NCBI RefSeq assembly: GCF_008831285.2
Contig: NW_022205237.1
Coordinates: 1-41,414 of the forward strand
DNA: 41,414 nucleotides
Reading direction: 5' to 3'
Source: Nymphaea colorata
Taxonomy: Eukaryota; Streptophyta; Magnoliopsida; Nymphaeales; Nymphaeaceae
Shown here piece by piece: positions 10,049-19,547 of this stretch. Below the pieces are notes generated by a model. That model was not told the DNA's origin, made no database searches, and was given only the letters and a program-made list of their open reading frames with translations. A program made the position numbers and the translations under genes. Position 1 is the stretch's first letter, and every line of letters begins with the position of its first letter.

Positions 10049-10275
10049 CATGCCTTTTCTGGGGTCTGTACTCCAAGGCCTGGCGAGGTTGGCAACTGTC
10101 TTGCGGACGGAGCTATCAAAGCGGAGGGACGCGAGCCCAGGCTGTTCGGCGACGTGTTTTTCTTCGGGAGCGGACTTTCCTTGGAGGACGGTGATTCCTT
10201 TGCCGTCGAAGAGCCAGACAGACAGGGTCCTTTCCTCCGTAGAAGACCTGCCTGAAGGCCTGTCCCTGGCAGTGG
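10049..10275 (-). pseudogene. Truncated subtype-B relic 6
   Basis: As relic 5, with the same ACAG duplication and TGG at the old stop position. Confidence 0.68.
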
Positions 10276-10399
10276 ACTTTATTTTACTTTGAGCTAGGAG
10301 AATACGGAACGTACGCCATACATCTCTTGTTTATTTTGGTATGAAATCAATACCTATAAATTTTACTATAAATCCCTTCTCAAGACCATCCATTCACCC

Positions 10400-10490
10400 A
10401 TCCTCCCTCCTAATCCATCAACCATTAACCTGTCCATCCTTCCCTCCTTCCCTCCTTCCTCCTTCCCTCCTTCCTCCTTCCCACGAAAGC
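10400..10490. repeat. Pyrimidine-rich CCTTCC tract
   Basis: Expanded CCTTCC/CCTCCTT simple repeat in the 3' flank of copy 7. Sister flanks (for example 430-510 and 5575-5645) have only short versions of it. Confidence 0.7.
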
Positions 10491-10549
10491 AAAATCGAAT
10501 TCTCATTAAAACCGGTTAACGGTTAGGATGTTGATGAGTGATATGGAGA

Positions 10550-10995
10550 TCATGATTGGTGTTCTGCTTGGATTGGCTTGCGGTCCAAGGCTCTGACGAA
10601 ATTGAGGACCTGCTTGACGGTGGGGTTGTTGAGGGAGAGGGTGATTGTTCCATTCGCAGAGTCATCTCCTTGTTAGTAGGCGATTGGCTTCGAGCCGACG
10701 ACGACGATGTTGCTTCCGTCCCAGAGCCAGGTTTAGTTGTTTCCGCCGTAGAAACCGCGCATTATTTTCTTTGGATAATTGGATTCATCGCGATAGTGAA
10801 TGACAATCGTATACCAGACGGGTCCTAGTAATTACTGTTAGAGGACCAGGGTTTAATACTGTAGGAGCAGATCCTGTGTCCCAGTCCAACTGTTTCCCAA
10901 TCAACCCAGATCTAACGAGGGGTTTGGTTTTGTATTGTGAGTTTCTTTCCTAGTTTTAATGTGTTTTGGGTTTGGATTTAGAGTGTGCCTCCCAT
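10550..10995 (-). CDS. VEW/YGG family protein, copy 7 (one frame break)
   Basis: Longer member with a duplicated-looking start: GGTLEIQTQN, then about ten residues later KKLTIQNQTPR. It continues IWVDWETVG, SYSIKPWSS, and after one missing base in a CCC run (about 10819) VWYTIVIHYRDE, FYGGNNETWLWDG, PIAYEQGDDSANG, LSLNNPTVKQVLNFVRALD, ending AEHQS-TGA. Four UAR codons are needed. Groups with 12278, 21078 and 22381 by PIAYE(E/Q)GDD. Confidence 0.75.
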
Positions 10996-10998
10996 TCT

Positions 10999-11067
10999 TA
11001 CTTAATGATTATGCGGCATCTTTCAAAGATACCGTTTTTCTAGTGACTGACTTCAACAGTTGAAAGA
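10999..11067 (-). promoter_or_regulatory. Conserved family promoter block, copy 7
   Basis: Same sequence and spacing as copy 1. Confidence 0.75.
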
Positions 11068-11811
11068 GGTGAAGAAGGGGGAAAAGAGGCCCGATGGGCT
11101 GAAGATTAGGCGGGGTTTGACGTGGCAAGCGAAAGCTAAGACGTCCGGAAGCTTTTTTATTACGGGTTTGACGCCATTTTCCCTTTTCATTCCGAATATG
11201 CCGGCCCTTGCGTGTGTCCGGGTGGCCGAAAAGGAGCATAAGGAGGTAAGGCATTCAGCCAGGCTCGCCGAAGCAAAGAATCTGGGAAGGCCTGAAGCCC
11301 TAAAGTTGGGGATTTACTGCTTTTGCTTCGGAGATTTTGTGTTTAGCCTCGCATCCTCCCTCCGTGTGCCTCACGGAGAAAAAAAGTAGCTGCTTACGCA
11401 TCGCAACAAAAGCATGATTCTCTCTGTTTTTCCCATATCTTTTGATGCTAGCGCATAGGTGTGGTCTAAAGGTGAGGCACGCATCTCTCCATCCCTCGAC
11501 GAAGACTTTTTCATCCACTCCTGAAAGCTCAGAGAAACCCTTTTCATCGGGTGGGCCAGACATGCATTTGTCTGTTATGTTTGCTGATCCTTCGGCTGTT
11601 CTCCAGGAAGGACTCGAGATCTGCTGATGCATGCGTTGGGTTCCGCCGACGCTGAAGGACCAGCCACTGCATAGGCCATCGGAAGGCCTTAATCTAGAAA
11701 GTAGCAATGTGCTCTCTGATTATTGTCCTCTGTCTTTTTATTGTTCTCAACCGATTTGCCTTTTTGATGAAAGATAAAAATGATAAAATGATGGATTTGA
11801 TGGGGACGAGA
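11068..11811. repeat. Array spacer repeat, copy 7
   Basis: Copy of the 1038 spacer, full-length type. No gene seen. Confidence 0.58.
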
Positions 11812-12036
11812 CATGCCTTTTCTGGGGTCTGTACTCCAAGGCCTGGCGAGGTTGGCAACTGTCTTGCGGACGGAGCTATCAAGGCGGAGGGACGCGAGCC
11901 CAGGCTGTTCGGCGACGTGTTTTTCTTCGGGAGCGGACTTTCCTTGGAGGACGGTGGTTCATTTGCCGTCGAAGAGCCAGACAGGGTCCTTTCCTCCGTA
12001 GAAGACCTGCCTGAAGACCTGTCCCTGGCAGTGGAT
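11812..12036 (-). pseudogene. Truncated subtype-B relic 7
   Basis: This relic lacks the ACAG duplication, so FRQVFYGGKDPVWLFDGK reads straight through, but it is followed by an in-frame TGA (about 11962) where the sisters read GGA. N-terminal half missing. It probably preserves the state before the ACAG duplication. Confidence 0.7.
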
Positions 12037-12277
12037 TTATTTTACTTTGAGCTAGGAGAATACGGAACGTACGCCATACATCTCTTGTTTATTTTGGTAT
12101 GAAATCAATACCTATTTATTTTAAATAAATCCATCTCATAATCCACCATCCATCGTCCATCTTTTTCCTCCCAATCCCCACATTAACTTGTCCATCCTTC
12201 CCTCCTTCTCACGATAACGAAATCGGATTGTCAATAAAACCGGTTATCGGTTAGAATGTTGATGATGGATATGGAGA

Positions 12278-12663
12278 TCATTCTGCCTGGATTTGCTTGT
12301 GGTCCAAAGCCCTGACGAAATTGAGAACCTGCTTGACGACGGGGTTGTTGAGGGGGAGGGTGATTGTTCCATTCGTAGAGTCATCTCCTTATTCGTAGGC
12401 GATTGGCCTAGAGCTAACGACGACGATGTTGCTTCCGTTCCAGCGCCAGGTTTAGTCCTTTCCTCCGTAGAAACCGCGCTTTACTTTCTTATAACCATCG
12501 TATCTATCGTGGATGATGATATCATACCAGACGGTCTCCTAGGAATGACCTTTAGAGGACAAGGTGGGAACTCCGTAGGAGCAGATCCTGATATCCCCCC
12601 AACTGTTTCCCAATCAACATAGATCTAACGAGGGGTTAGGTTTTGGATTGTGAGTGTGCCCAT
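12278..12663 (-). CDS. VEW/YGG family protein, copy 8 (one frame break)
   Basis: Start MGTLTIQNLTPR, IYVDWETVGG, then one base missing next to a run of six C (about 12595, plus strand), then SYGVPTLSSKGHS-TAG-ETVWYDI, FYGGKDETWRWNG, PIAYEEGDDSTNG, LPLNNPVVKQVLNFVRALD and AE-TGA. The TAG in GHS-TAG-E sits at the glutamate position of GHSEGAVWYD. Confidence 0.76.
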
Positions 12664-12666
12664 TCT

Positions 12667-12750
12667 TACTTAATGATTATGCCTTACTTAATGATTATGC
12701 GGCATCTTTCAAAGATACCGTTTTCTAGTGACTGACTTCAACAGTTGAAA
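12667..12750 (-). promoter_or_regulatory. Conserved family promoter block, copy 8, with 17-bp duplication
   Basis: The leader TTACTTAATGATTATGC occurs twice in tandem here, pushing the AAAACGGTATCTTTG core 17 bp further from the ATG than in the other copies. One T of the T run is also missing. Confidence 0.75.
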
Positions 12751-13234
12751 GAGGTGAAGAAGGGGGAAAAGAGGCCCGATGGGCTGAAGATTAGGCGGGG
12801 TTTGATGTGGCAAGCGAAAGCTAAGACGTCCGGAAGCTTTTTTATTACTGGTTTGATGCCATTTTCCCTTTTCATTCGAATATGGCCGCCCAGCGTGTGT
12901 CCGTGTGGCCGAAAAGGAGCACAAGGAGATAAGGCATCCAGCCAGGCTCGCCGAAGCAAAGAATCTGGGAAGGCCTGCAGCGTTGTAGTGAGGGACTAAA
13001 GCTTTTAATGGCCTGCTTTCCTCTTTGGTGCTTCGGCTACGTGCTGCGAGATGGACGCTGAGGCCTACCATGCGCGTTGGATTCGGCCAACGATGAATGG
13101 CTGGCCATTGCATAGAGTATCGATTCATGGCAATCTAGAAAGTAGCAATGCTTCCACCGATTATCGCCGTCATGTTTTATTATTCTTAATCTGTATACCA
13201 TTTTCAAAGAAGCTAAAATGATGGATTCGATGGG
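12751..13234. repeat. Array spacer repeat, shorter type
   Basis: Follows the 9557 spacer. GAATGGCTGGCCATTG occurs at about 13093. No gene seen. Confidence 0.55.
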
Positions 13235-13557
13235 ATGAGACCATGCCTTTCTGGGGTCTGTACTCCACAGCCTTGGCGAAGTTTAGACTGTCCTGAGGAC
13301 GGGATTGCAAAGGCGAGCAGAGAAGGAGCCAGGCTCTGACGCCCCTGCTTTTTTAGTCTACGAAAAGGAGCCATAAGAAGCCAAACCCTATCCCGATGGG
13401 TTCAGAAATATGCATTTGATTTTAGCAAACTTGAATGGCCAACCATGCATCCATCGGCTGCGGGATCATCAATACGACAGTCCAATCGCTTCACTGTTCA
13501 TCATCATCTTACGCTCAGCAATAAATAAGCAAAAATGATGATTTGATGGGGACGAGA
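13235..13557 (-). pseudogene. Subtype-B 3' relic and 3' flank
   Basis: 13235-13345 keeps a decayed subtype-B end (GGGGTCTGTACTCCACAGCC and GGCGAAG on the plus strand). The rest has no gene. The block is duplicated at 16415-16742, where several homopolymer runs are one base shorter. Confidence 0.5.
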
Positions 13558-13935
13558 TCATGCATTTACTGGGGGTCTGTACTCCAAGGCCTTGGCGAAG
13601 TCGATAACCGTTTTGAGGACGGAGTTGTCGAGACGGAGGGAAGCGAACCCAGGTTCTTTCACGAAGGCTTCTTGCTAGGGGGTGGAGAATCCTTGGACGA
13701 CGATGATTTCTTTGCCATCGAAGAGCCAGACAGGGTCATTCCCAGCGTTGAACCGCTTTTTGAACTTCTTGCCCTGGTAGTTTATCACACAGTCCCACTA
13801 TATTTCATAGAGGAACTATTTGTGGGTGCTGTGAGCAGGCACGACATACTACACATAGAGAATATCGTAGTCAACAGAGTATAATCGTCCGAATATGTTG
13901 CTGGATGTCTGATTGATCAAGGTGATTGAGCCCAT
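13558..13935 (-). CDS. Subtype-B VEW/YGG protein, intact
   Basis: The only fully open subtype-B gene, 125 residues with four UAR codons. It reads MGSITLINQTSSNIFGRLYS, VVPAHSTHKEF, WDCVINYQGKKFKKRF, NAGNDPVWLFDGKEIIVVQG, FASLRLDNSVLKTVIDFAKA and LEYRPPVNA before TGA. Compared with subtype A, the V-E-W signature is replaced and WIWDG becomes WLFDGK, but length and motif order are the same, so the two are paralogues. It is the reference for judging the truncated relics in the array. Confidence 0.85.
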
Positions 13936-13948
13936 CGCCTTTCTTTGG

Positions 13949-13984
13949 TAAAGATTATGCGGCATCTTTCATAGATATCGTTTT
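13949..13984 (-). promoter_or_regulatory. Family promoter core before subtype-B gene
   Basis: Minus strand AAAACGATATCTATGAAAGA followed by TGCCGCATAATC: two changes from the consensus core, both in the left half of the palindrome. Confidence 0.65.
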
Positions 13985-13989
13985 CAATT

Positions 13990-14666
13990 TGATTTTTCAA
14001 TGCAGGAAGAGGCATTAGTTGAAACGGAGCTGCTTTGAAGACTGAAGACAATAATGATTTGCAATCTCAACTCTATTTTAATGATTTTCAGTGCCTTTTT
14101 GTGTCTTTTTGTTCAAAAGTCAAGAAGGTAACTGAAGAGGCGTGCAGCTTCTCCTCGAATTCGGCAACATTTAACATCGAAAAAGGCTACTTTTTGCCAA
14201 CTAGCACTTTCTCTTTGTTTTTTATCTTATTTATGCTTAAGAGCCTGGTTGTGACAACCAAATACGTGGTCCCGCTTTGATTCTTTCAGTTTTAACGGGT
14301 TGCCTCAACTTTGGCCGAAAGTAAATGAATTGCTTTGAATGCATTAACGCAACCATTGCCCTCCACTTCTGAAGGCCCAGGGTGAAAGAATTGATGAATC
14401 GAGACAGATGTTTATGCAGTTTTTATATTCGATTGTGTGTTCCAATACGCTCCAAGATATGCTCCTTTACCCTTTTGGACGGCTTCGTCGCTTCTATTAC
14501 ACTTATAATAAACCATATTAGCTGGGATCATCAGATATATTCCTTCCATCCGTCTATAAACCGAGTAACCTTTTATCATCGATATTCATGTTTCTTTAAT
14601 CCTATTTTATTCCTTATCGTTCAGATAAAAAACTTATAAGATAATCGATTTGATGAGATCTGATGA
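13990..14666. other. Intergenic, no gene seen
   Basis: AT-richer sequence. The part 14000-14180 resembles 17170-17380, so it is an older duplicated upstream region. A plus-strand open stretch (14035-14280) is not conserved in that homologue and is not called. Confidence 0.5.
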
Positions 14667-15042
14667 TCATGCTTTGAGTGAAGGCTGGTGGTCCAAGGCT
14701 TTAACGAAGTCAATCAGCTTTTTAAGTACGGGATTATCTCCAGGAACGGTGAAACTTTTGTCATCAATGCTGATTGACGTCGCCTCGTTGTTGGAGATCC
14801 GAGAGACGACAGATATAGCTTTTCCGTCGAAGTCCCAAACGGTATGTTGTGCCCCGCTGAAGTCATGCTTGAACTTGTGGCCGTCGTAGTTGATTATTCC
14901 GTCATACCAAATGCCTAGCGGGCCTTTTTATAGGCTGGAATGAGCTTTAACAGTGTACTCGGTAAGCTTTACCGGTTGGCCATGCTCCCACCACTAAACC
15001 AGAATGTCACTGCTGTCTTATTGACGACGGTAAATGAACCCA
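14667..15042 (-). CDS. Divergent VEW/YGG protein (one frame break)
   Basis: MGSFTVVNKTA, then one missing base, then SDILV-TAG-WWEHGQPVKL, HSSLEKGPLGIWYDGIINYD, HDFSGAQHTVWDFDGK, FTVPGDNPVLKKLIDFVKAL and DHQPSLKA-TGA. The TAG at 14994-14996 is the glutamate of the family V-E-W signature. It mixes features of A (VEWW) and B (INYDGHKF, WDFDGK), and may represent a link between them. Confidence 0.75.
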
Positions 15043-15067
15043 TGCTTCTTTTCCTTTTGCAAAAATT

Positions 15068-15093
15068 TATGAATCTTCAAAGATACCGTTTTT
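15068..15093 (-). promoter_or_regulatory. Family promoter core
   Basis: AAAAACGGTATCTTTGAAGATTC: left half of the core kept, right half degraded; no TCAACAGTTGA block beyond it. Confidence 0.6.
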
Positions 15094-15224
15094 GATCAAA
15101 TAGCAGGGCCAATTTGGGTAGACTAGTTTGTATGGCCTATCATAAAAAGCAGAAGAAAACCACGTGATTCTCAATCTTTGTTAGCCCTCTTGTTAACGAA
15201 AGATAATATTAATGGATTCGATGG

Positions 15225-15335
15225 GATGAGATCATGCCTTTTCTGGGGTCTGTACTCCAAGGCCATTGCGAAGTTGGCAACTGCTTGCGGACGGAATTAT
15301 CAAGGCGGAGGGACGCGAGCCCGCATCTTAACTTT
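15225..15335 (-). pseudogene. Short subtype-B relic
   Basis: Only the last roughly 35 codons of a subtype-B gene remain (CGGAGGGACGCGAGCCC, GGGGTCTGTACTCCAAGGCC). It keeps GATCATG, that is the TGA stop lost from the array relics. It ends abruptly at 15335 against the 3' flank of the next gene. Confidence 0.6.
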
Positions 15336-15498
15336 ACTAAAAACCGCATCTAAAAACATCCATTCGTCGACCCGCCGTGCATCTTGTTGCCCCAATACTC
15401 CACATTAACTTTTCCATCCTTCCCTTCTTCCCGCGAAAGCAAAATTGAATATCGATAAAATCGGTTAACGGCTAGGATGTTGATGATGGATATGGAGA
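15336..15498. other. 3' flank of the 15499 gene
   Basis: Holds the CGGTTAACGG and GATGTTGATGATGGATATGG block seen after other family stops. Confidence 0.55.
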
Positions 15499-15875
15499 TC
15501 ATTCTGCCTTGACTGGCTTGTAGTCCAAAGCTCTGACGAAATCGAGGACTCTCTTGACGTGGGTGTTGTCAAGAGGAACTCGGACGGATCCAGTCTCGAA
15601 CTCAACTCCTCTAACTTCAGCGTTAGACTTTCCGCTGACCGGTAGGATATTTTCTCCGTTCCAGATCCAGTTGACTTGAGATCCACCATAGAAAACAGCC
15701 TTTTTCTTGATTTCACCATCGGTGATGACAATATCATACCAGACGGACTCCTAGGAATGATTTTTAGAGGACCATGGTTTAATGCCATATCCGGCGACCT
15801 TGAATACCTCTCCTACGGTGTACCATTCAACCCAGATGTTCTGTCGGTTTGGTTATGGATTGCCAGTGATCCCAT
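15499..15875 (-). CDS. VEW/YGG family protein (one frame break)
   Basis: Sister of copy 2. One A is missing from AAA in the codons for DRN (about 15840), then IWVEWYTVGEVFKVAGYGI, SSKNHS-TAG-ESVWYDI, FYGGSQVNWIWNG, RGVEFETG, VPLDNTHVKRVLDFVRALD and KPVKAE-TGA. The TAG aligns with the E of GHSEGAVWYD in copy 2. Confidence 0.77.
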
Positions 15876-15878
15876 TCT

Positions 15879-15947
15879 TACTTAATGATTATGCGGCATC
15901 TTTCAAAGATACCGTTTTTCTAGTGACTGACTTCAACAGTTGAAAGA
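15879..15947 (-). promoter_or_regulatory. Conserved family promoter block
   Basis: Identical in layout to copy 1, with TCAACAGTTGA and the full ATCTTTGAAAGAT palindrome. Confidence 0.75.
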
Positions 15948-16414
15948 GGTGAAGAAGGGGAAAAGGCCCGATGGACTGAAGATTAGGCGGGGTTTGACGT
16001 GGCAAGCGAAAGCTAAGCCATCCGGAAGCTTTTCTATTAGGGGTTGGTGCCATTTCCCTTTTCATTCGAATATGGCCGCCTGCGCGTGTCCGGGTGGCCG
16101 AAAAGGAGCACAAGGAGATAAGGCATTCAGCCAGGCTCGCCGAAGCAAAGAATCTGGGAAGGCCTGCAGCGTTGTATGGGGACTAAAGCTTTAATGGCCT
16201 GCTTTCCTCTTTGGTGCTTCGGCTACGTGCTGCGAGATGGGCACTGAGGCCTACCATGCGCGTTGGATTCGGCCAACGATGAATGGCTGGCCATTGCATA
16301 GAGTATCGATTCATGGCAATCTAGAAAGTAGCAATGCTTCCACCGATTATCGCCGTCAATGTTTTATTATTCTTAATCTGTTTACCATTTTCAAAGAAGC
16401 TAAAAGATGGATTC
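15948..16414. repeat. Array spacer repeat, shorter type
   Basis: Counterpart of 12751-13234, with several one-base differences in homopolymers. No gene seen. Confidence 0.55.
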
Positions 16415-16742
16415 GATGGGATGAGACCATGCCTTTCTGGGGTCTGTACTCCACAGCCTTGGCGAAGTTGAGACTGTCCTGAGGACGGGATTGCAAAGGC
16501 GAGCAGAGAAGGAGCCAGGCTCTGATGCCCCTGCTTTTTTTAGTCTACGAAAAGGAGCCATAAGAAGCCAAACCCTATCCCGATGGGTTCAGAAATATGC
16601 ATTTGATTTAGCAACTTGAATGGCCAACCATGCATCCATCGGCTGCGGGATCATCAATACGACAGTCCAATCGCTTCACTGTTCATCATCATCTTACGCT
16701 CAGCAATAAATAAGCAAAAATGATGATTTGATGGGGACGAGA
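16415..16742 (-). pseudogene. Subtype-B 3' relic, duplicate of 13235
   Basis: Same decayed end as at 13235-13557. Compared with that copy, TTTT is TTT and AAA is AA near 16605-16615, a clear case of homopolymer-length difference between duplicates. Confidence 0.5.
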
Positions 16743-17111
16743 TCATGCATTTACTGGGGGTCTGTACTCCAAGGCCTTGGCGAAGTCGATACCGTTTGAG
16801 GACGGAGTTGTCGAGACGGAGGGAGCGACCCCAGACTGTTCGGCGACGGCTTTTTCTTCGGGGGCGGACTTTCCTTGGAGGACGGTGATTGCTTTGCCGT
16901 CGAAGAGCCAGACAGGGTTATTTCCTCCGTAGAAGACTGGTTGAAGGTCTGTCCCTGGTATGTGATTTTTCCGTTGTACCATATGGGTTCACAATCATGC
17001 TTGCGGGTGAATTGAGGAGTAACAACGAATTGAATAATGCAGGGACTTAGGCACCGGGGTTAGTGTCACACTGATGGTGGCTGCCTGGTTGATGATGGTG
17101 ATTGAGCCCAT
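16743..17111 (-). pseudogene. Subtype-B VEW/YGG gene with several frame breaks
   Basis: Starts MGSITIINQAATISVTLTP. Further landmarks lie in different frames: WYNGKITYQGQTFNQ, then VFYGGNNPVWLFDGKAITV, then IDFAKALEYRPPVNA-TGA. Relative to 13558, single bases are missing from AA, TTTT and AAA runs near 16790-16830. Either decayed or poorly sequenced; the ends are well kept. Confidence 0.7.
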
Positions 17112-17128
17112 ACTTGCTACTTGCTTGG

Positions 17129-17165
17129 TAAAGTTTATACGGCATCTTTCAAAGATACCGTTTTT
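17129..17165 (-). promoter_or_regulatory. Family promoter core before subtype-B gene
   Basis: Full AAAAACGGTATCTTTGAAAG and ATGCCGTATAAAC. Shows subtypes A and B share the same control block. Confidence 0.72.
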
Positions 17166-17169
17166 AAGC

Positions 17170-17648
17170 TTGAATTTGCCATTCCAAATAAAAGAAGGTA
17201 TTGCAATAAGAGGATGGACTAATTGATACGGGACATCCCTGAAAAGGCAAATAAAAATAATGATATACAATCTTTATCCCCTTTTTATGATCTTTAGTGC
17301 CTTCGTGTCTTTGGTTAAGAAGACATATAAATGACTGGAAAGGCGCAAGCTTCTCCTCTTACAATTATACAGCATTTGAAGTTCAAACAAAAAGCATATA
17401 ACTCTCTCGTACGGTCTTTCTTTTTTCACACTTTCCAGTTTATAATACCGTATGTACTGAAGGCTTCTTCTTTTTGAAATGAATTCTAATAGCTAATCTT
17501 GCGTAGATTATCGGAGGTGAAGGTTGACTCTCTGCTAGAGACGATCAATAACCATAATCTCATTACTCTCATCGTTTTTCTTCCTCTTTTGGATCAAAAA
17601 AAAAGCTGATAAAAATGAAAAATTGATGGATTTTGATGCAAGATAAGA
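17170..17648. other. Intergenic, no gene seen
   Basis: AT-rich; the first 200 bp resemble 14000-14180. Nothing further recognised. Confidence 0.5.
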
Positions 17649-18013
17649 TCATGCCTTCTCTTGGGGTCTTTACTCCAAGGCCTTGGCGAATTTTACGACT
17701 GTCTTGAGGACGGGATTGTTGAGTGGGAGGGATACGGTTCCTGGCTCATCTGCTGCAAATTTTTCCTCATTCACGCCGCTTGAATCACAGTGAGTTTTTT
17801 TCCGTCAAAGCTGAGCTCAGGGTAGTTTCCTCCGTAGATCTTCTGCTTGAAAGTTTATCCTTAGTAATTGACTATCGCTACATAGAATAAGGACTCTATG
17901 CTTTTGACGGCTCTGAAATTAGGGGGAATCGTGTAGTACAATGGGTGATTGGGGTTGTAAAGCTACAAATTAATAGTAGAGGATGTCTAGTTCTTGAAGA
18001 TAAAGTTGCCCAT
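17649..18013 (-). CDS. Divergent subtype-B-like protein (one frame break)
   Basis: MGNFIFKN-TAG-TSSTINL, YYTIPPNFRAVKSIESLFYV, AIVNYEGETFKQKIYGGNYP, LSFDGKKLTVIQAA, one missing base (about 17778), then SLPLNNPVLKTVVKFAKALE and QEKA-TGA. VNYEGETFKQ and FDGK place it near subtype B, while LPLNNP is typical of A. Several UAR codons. Confidence 0.72.
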
Positions 18014-18035
18014 TTTGCCTTTCTTTCCTTTTGAT

Positions 18036-18072
18036 CAAAGATTATGTGGATTTTCAAAGATACCGTTTTTTT
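18036..18072 (-). promoter_or_regulatory. Family promoter core
   Basis: AAAAAAACGGTATCTTTGAA then AATCCACATAATC; left half of the palindrome kept. Confidence 0.65.
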
Positions 18073-18310
18073 GATCAAGCCAATTTTTCGAATAATGAGA
18101 ATTGGGTCAAACAAGTGGGAAAAATAAAGGAATCGTTTAGGAAAATGGCAATTATTATGACGCCAAGCAGAGAGTGTGATGGAACGATGAAGGCAATCCA
18201 TCTAGCCAAGGAAATTGTAGTGAAAGCATCAGGTTTGGATATCCTTCCCATCCTTATTGATCCTATGCTATTATCTTAACTAAAGATAGAGATTCTATGG
18301 GGGATTGATC
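18073..18310. other. Intergenic
   Basis: Resembles the sequence upstream of the 30374 and 31273 genes (GAAAATGGCAATTATTATGA here, GGCAATTA and CAGAGAGCGTGATGGAAC there). Open on the plus strand for 82 codons, but not conserved in that frame, so not called. Confidence 0.5.
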
Positions 18311-18674
18311 ATGAGTTGATTAAGGCTTGCCGTGCAGGGCCTTAGCGAAGCTGACCACCGTCCTGAGTGTTTAATCATTAAGGGGACGCTAATTTTCCAT
18401 TCTCCACGCCGACGCCCTGCTTTCAAGACTAGTCGTTGATCGATGACGATGATTTTCGTTCCATTGAAGGCCAGTAGTTCTTAGTTCTCCAAAGAAGACC
18501 TCCTGAACTCTTGGATTGTAGCGGATGACTGTTCATGCCATCCCCTTCGGAGTCTTTTCGAACCGTTGAATTGGTTGGATGTGGTCTGAGAGCTCCTTCG
18601 TCCGCGTATCGAGATCCGTCCACTCGACCAGAATGCTTCTGTTGGTCTGGTTGATGATGTTAAGGAAACCACCA
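18311..18674 (-). pseudogene. Decayed VEW/YGG copy
   Basis: Pieces in several frames: IINQTNRSILVEWTDLDTRT, an internal TGA after FEKTPKGMA, TVIRYNPRVQEVFFG, LLAFNGTKIIVIDQ, WKISVPL, VVSFAKALHGKP. VEW and FNGTK identify the family. At least three breaks and one true in-frame TGA make this the most convincing pseudogene of the full-length copies. Confidence 0.65.
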
Positions 18675-18683
18675 TGTTTCCTG

Positions 18684-18717
18684 TAAGATTATGGGGGATT
18701 TGCAAAGCTCCGTTTTT
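18684..18717 (-). promoter_or_regulatory. Degraded family promoter core
   Basis: AAAAACGGAGCTTTGCAAAT: the T-A-T of the core is replaced by A-G. Degraded in step with the gene. Confidence 0.5.
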
Positions 18718-19035
18718 GTATCGAAGCTGCAGAAATAGTGAGTTGAGGTTTGGCTTATCGGGATGAGGAGATATGTATTTGGGAAAAAATTATGGGAAAC
18801 TGCAATCAACAGAAATGTGGAGAAAACACAAAGCCAAACAAAAAGCTTGTCTTTAGGCTTGAGTTTCGATCAGAAAAAGGTAAAATTTTAATCCAACTAA
18901 CTAAAATTTTCTCATAAAATTCAACATTAAAACCTTACCAAACACATCTACTTCTCCCAAACTAGCCACCCTTCCTCATTTCCCCCTTATCCATGCTAAA
19001 ATTGAATGAATAGAGCGTTGATGATAAATGAGCAA
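18718..19035. other. Intergenic, no gene seen
   Basis: AT-rich; includes a 3' flank with CTTCCTCATTTCCCCC. No conserved element recognised. Confidence 0.45.
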
Positions 19036-19445
19036 TCAAAGCTAGCTTTGAGGAGGCACTCCACCAGTGAGACTCTCGACACTAGCTCCACCTTGTAGAC
19101 CTTGGATGAAGGCCTGGACGATGGGATTGTTGAGGGGGATCACCAGCATTCGTTCCTCTTTGTCGATCACGAGATCAGGGATGTACTTGTTGATGGTTTC
19201 CTTGATTCCCTTTCCATCGAGGAACCATTCTCCTCCCTCAGTAGGGCGGAACTCATGCTGTACTACTTTCCGTCGGTCTTGATGGTGGCGAAGTGCTTTC
19301 CTGTCAACTTGGAGCAATCACGATTCTCTCTGGCTAACCCTGGGACCTCGTAGCTGTCAACGAGGTCACCGGTCTCGGTGTGCCACTCCACGGTGAGGGG
19401 AAGGCTGGTCTGGTTGAAGATGGTCAGGTAGGTTTACATCATCAT
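19036..19445 (-). CDS. Most divergent VEW/YGG-like protein (one frame break)
   Basis: YLTIFNQTSLPLTVEWHTET at the start, GKHFATIKTDGKEY in the middle, one missing base (about 19257), then QHEFRPTEGGEWFLDGKGI, VIPLNNPIVQAFIQGLQGG and a new tail SVESLTGGVPPQS before TGA. VEW, W-x-DG and PLNNP are kept, but YYGG is replaced. The codon bias is GC-rich, unlike a decaying copy. The start could be any of three adjacent ATGs. Confidence 0.75.
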
Positions 19446-19460
19446 GGGTAAGAAAAATAT

Positions 19461-19489
19461 GTGGGAGTTGTTCCAAAGATACCGTTTTT
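19461..19489 (-). promoter_or_regulatory. Family promoter core
   Basis: AAAAACGGTATCTTTGGAAC: left half perfect, right half lost. Confidence 0.62.
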
Positions 19490-19547
19490 GAAGCTGAAGT
19501 AATCGAATTAAGAGGGAAGTTATATTTAGTATACTTATATGGTGGGA

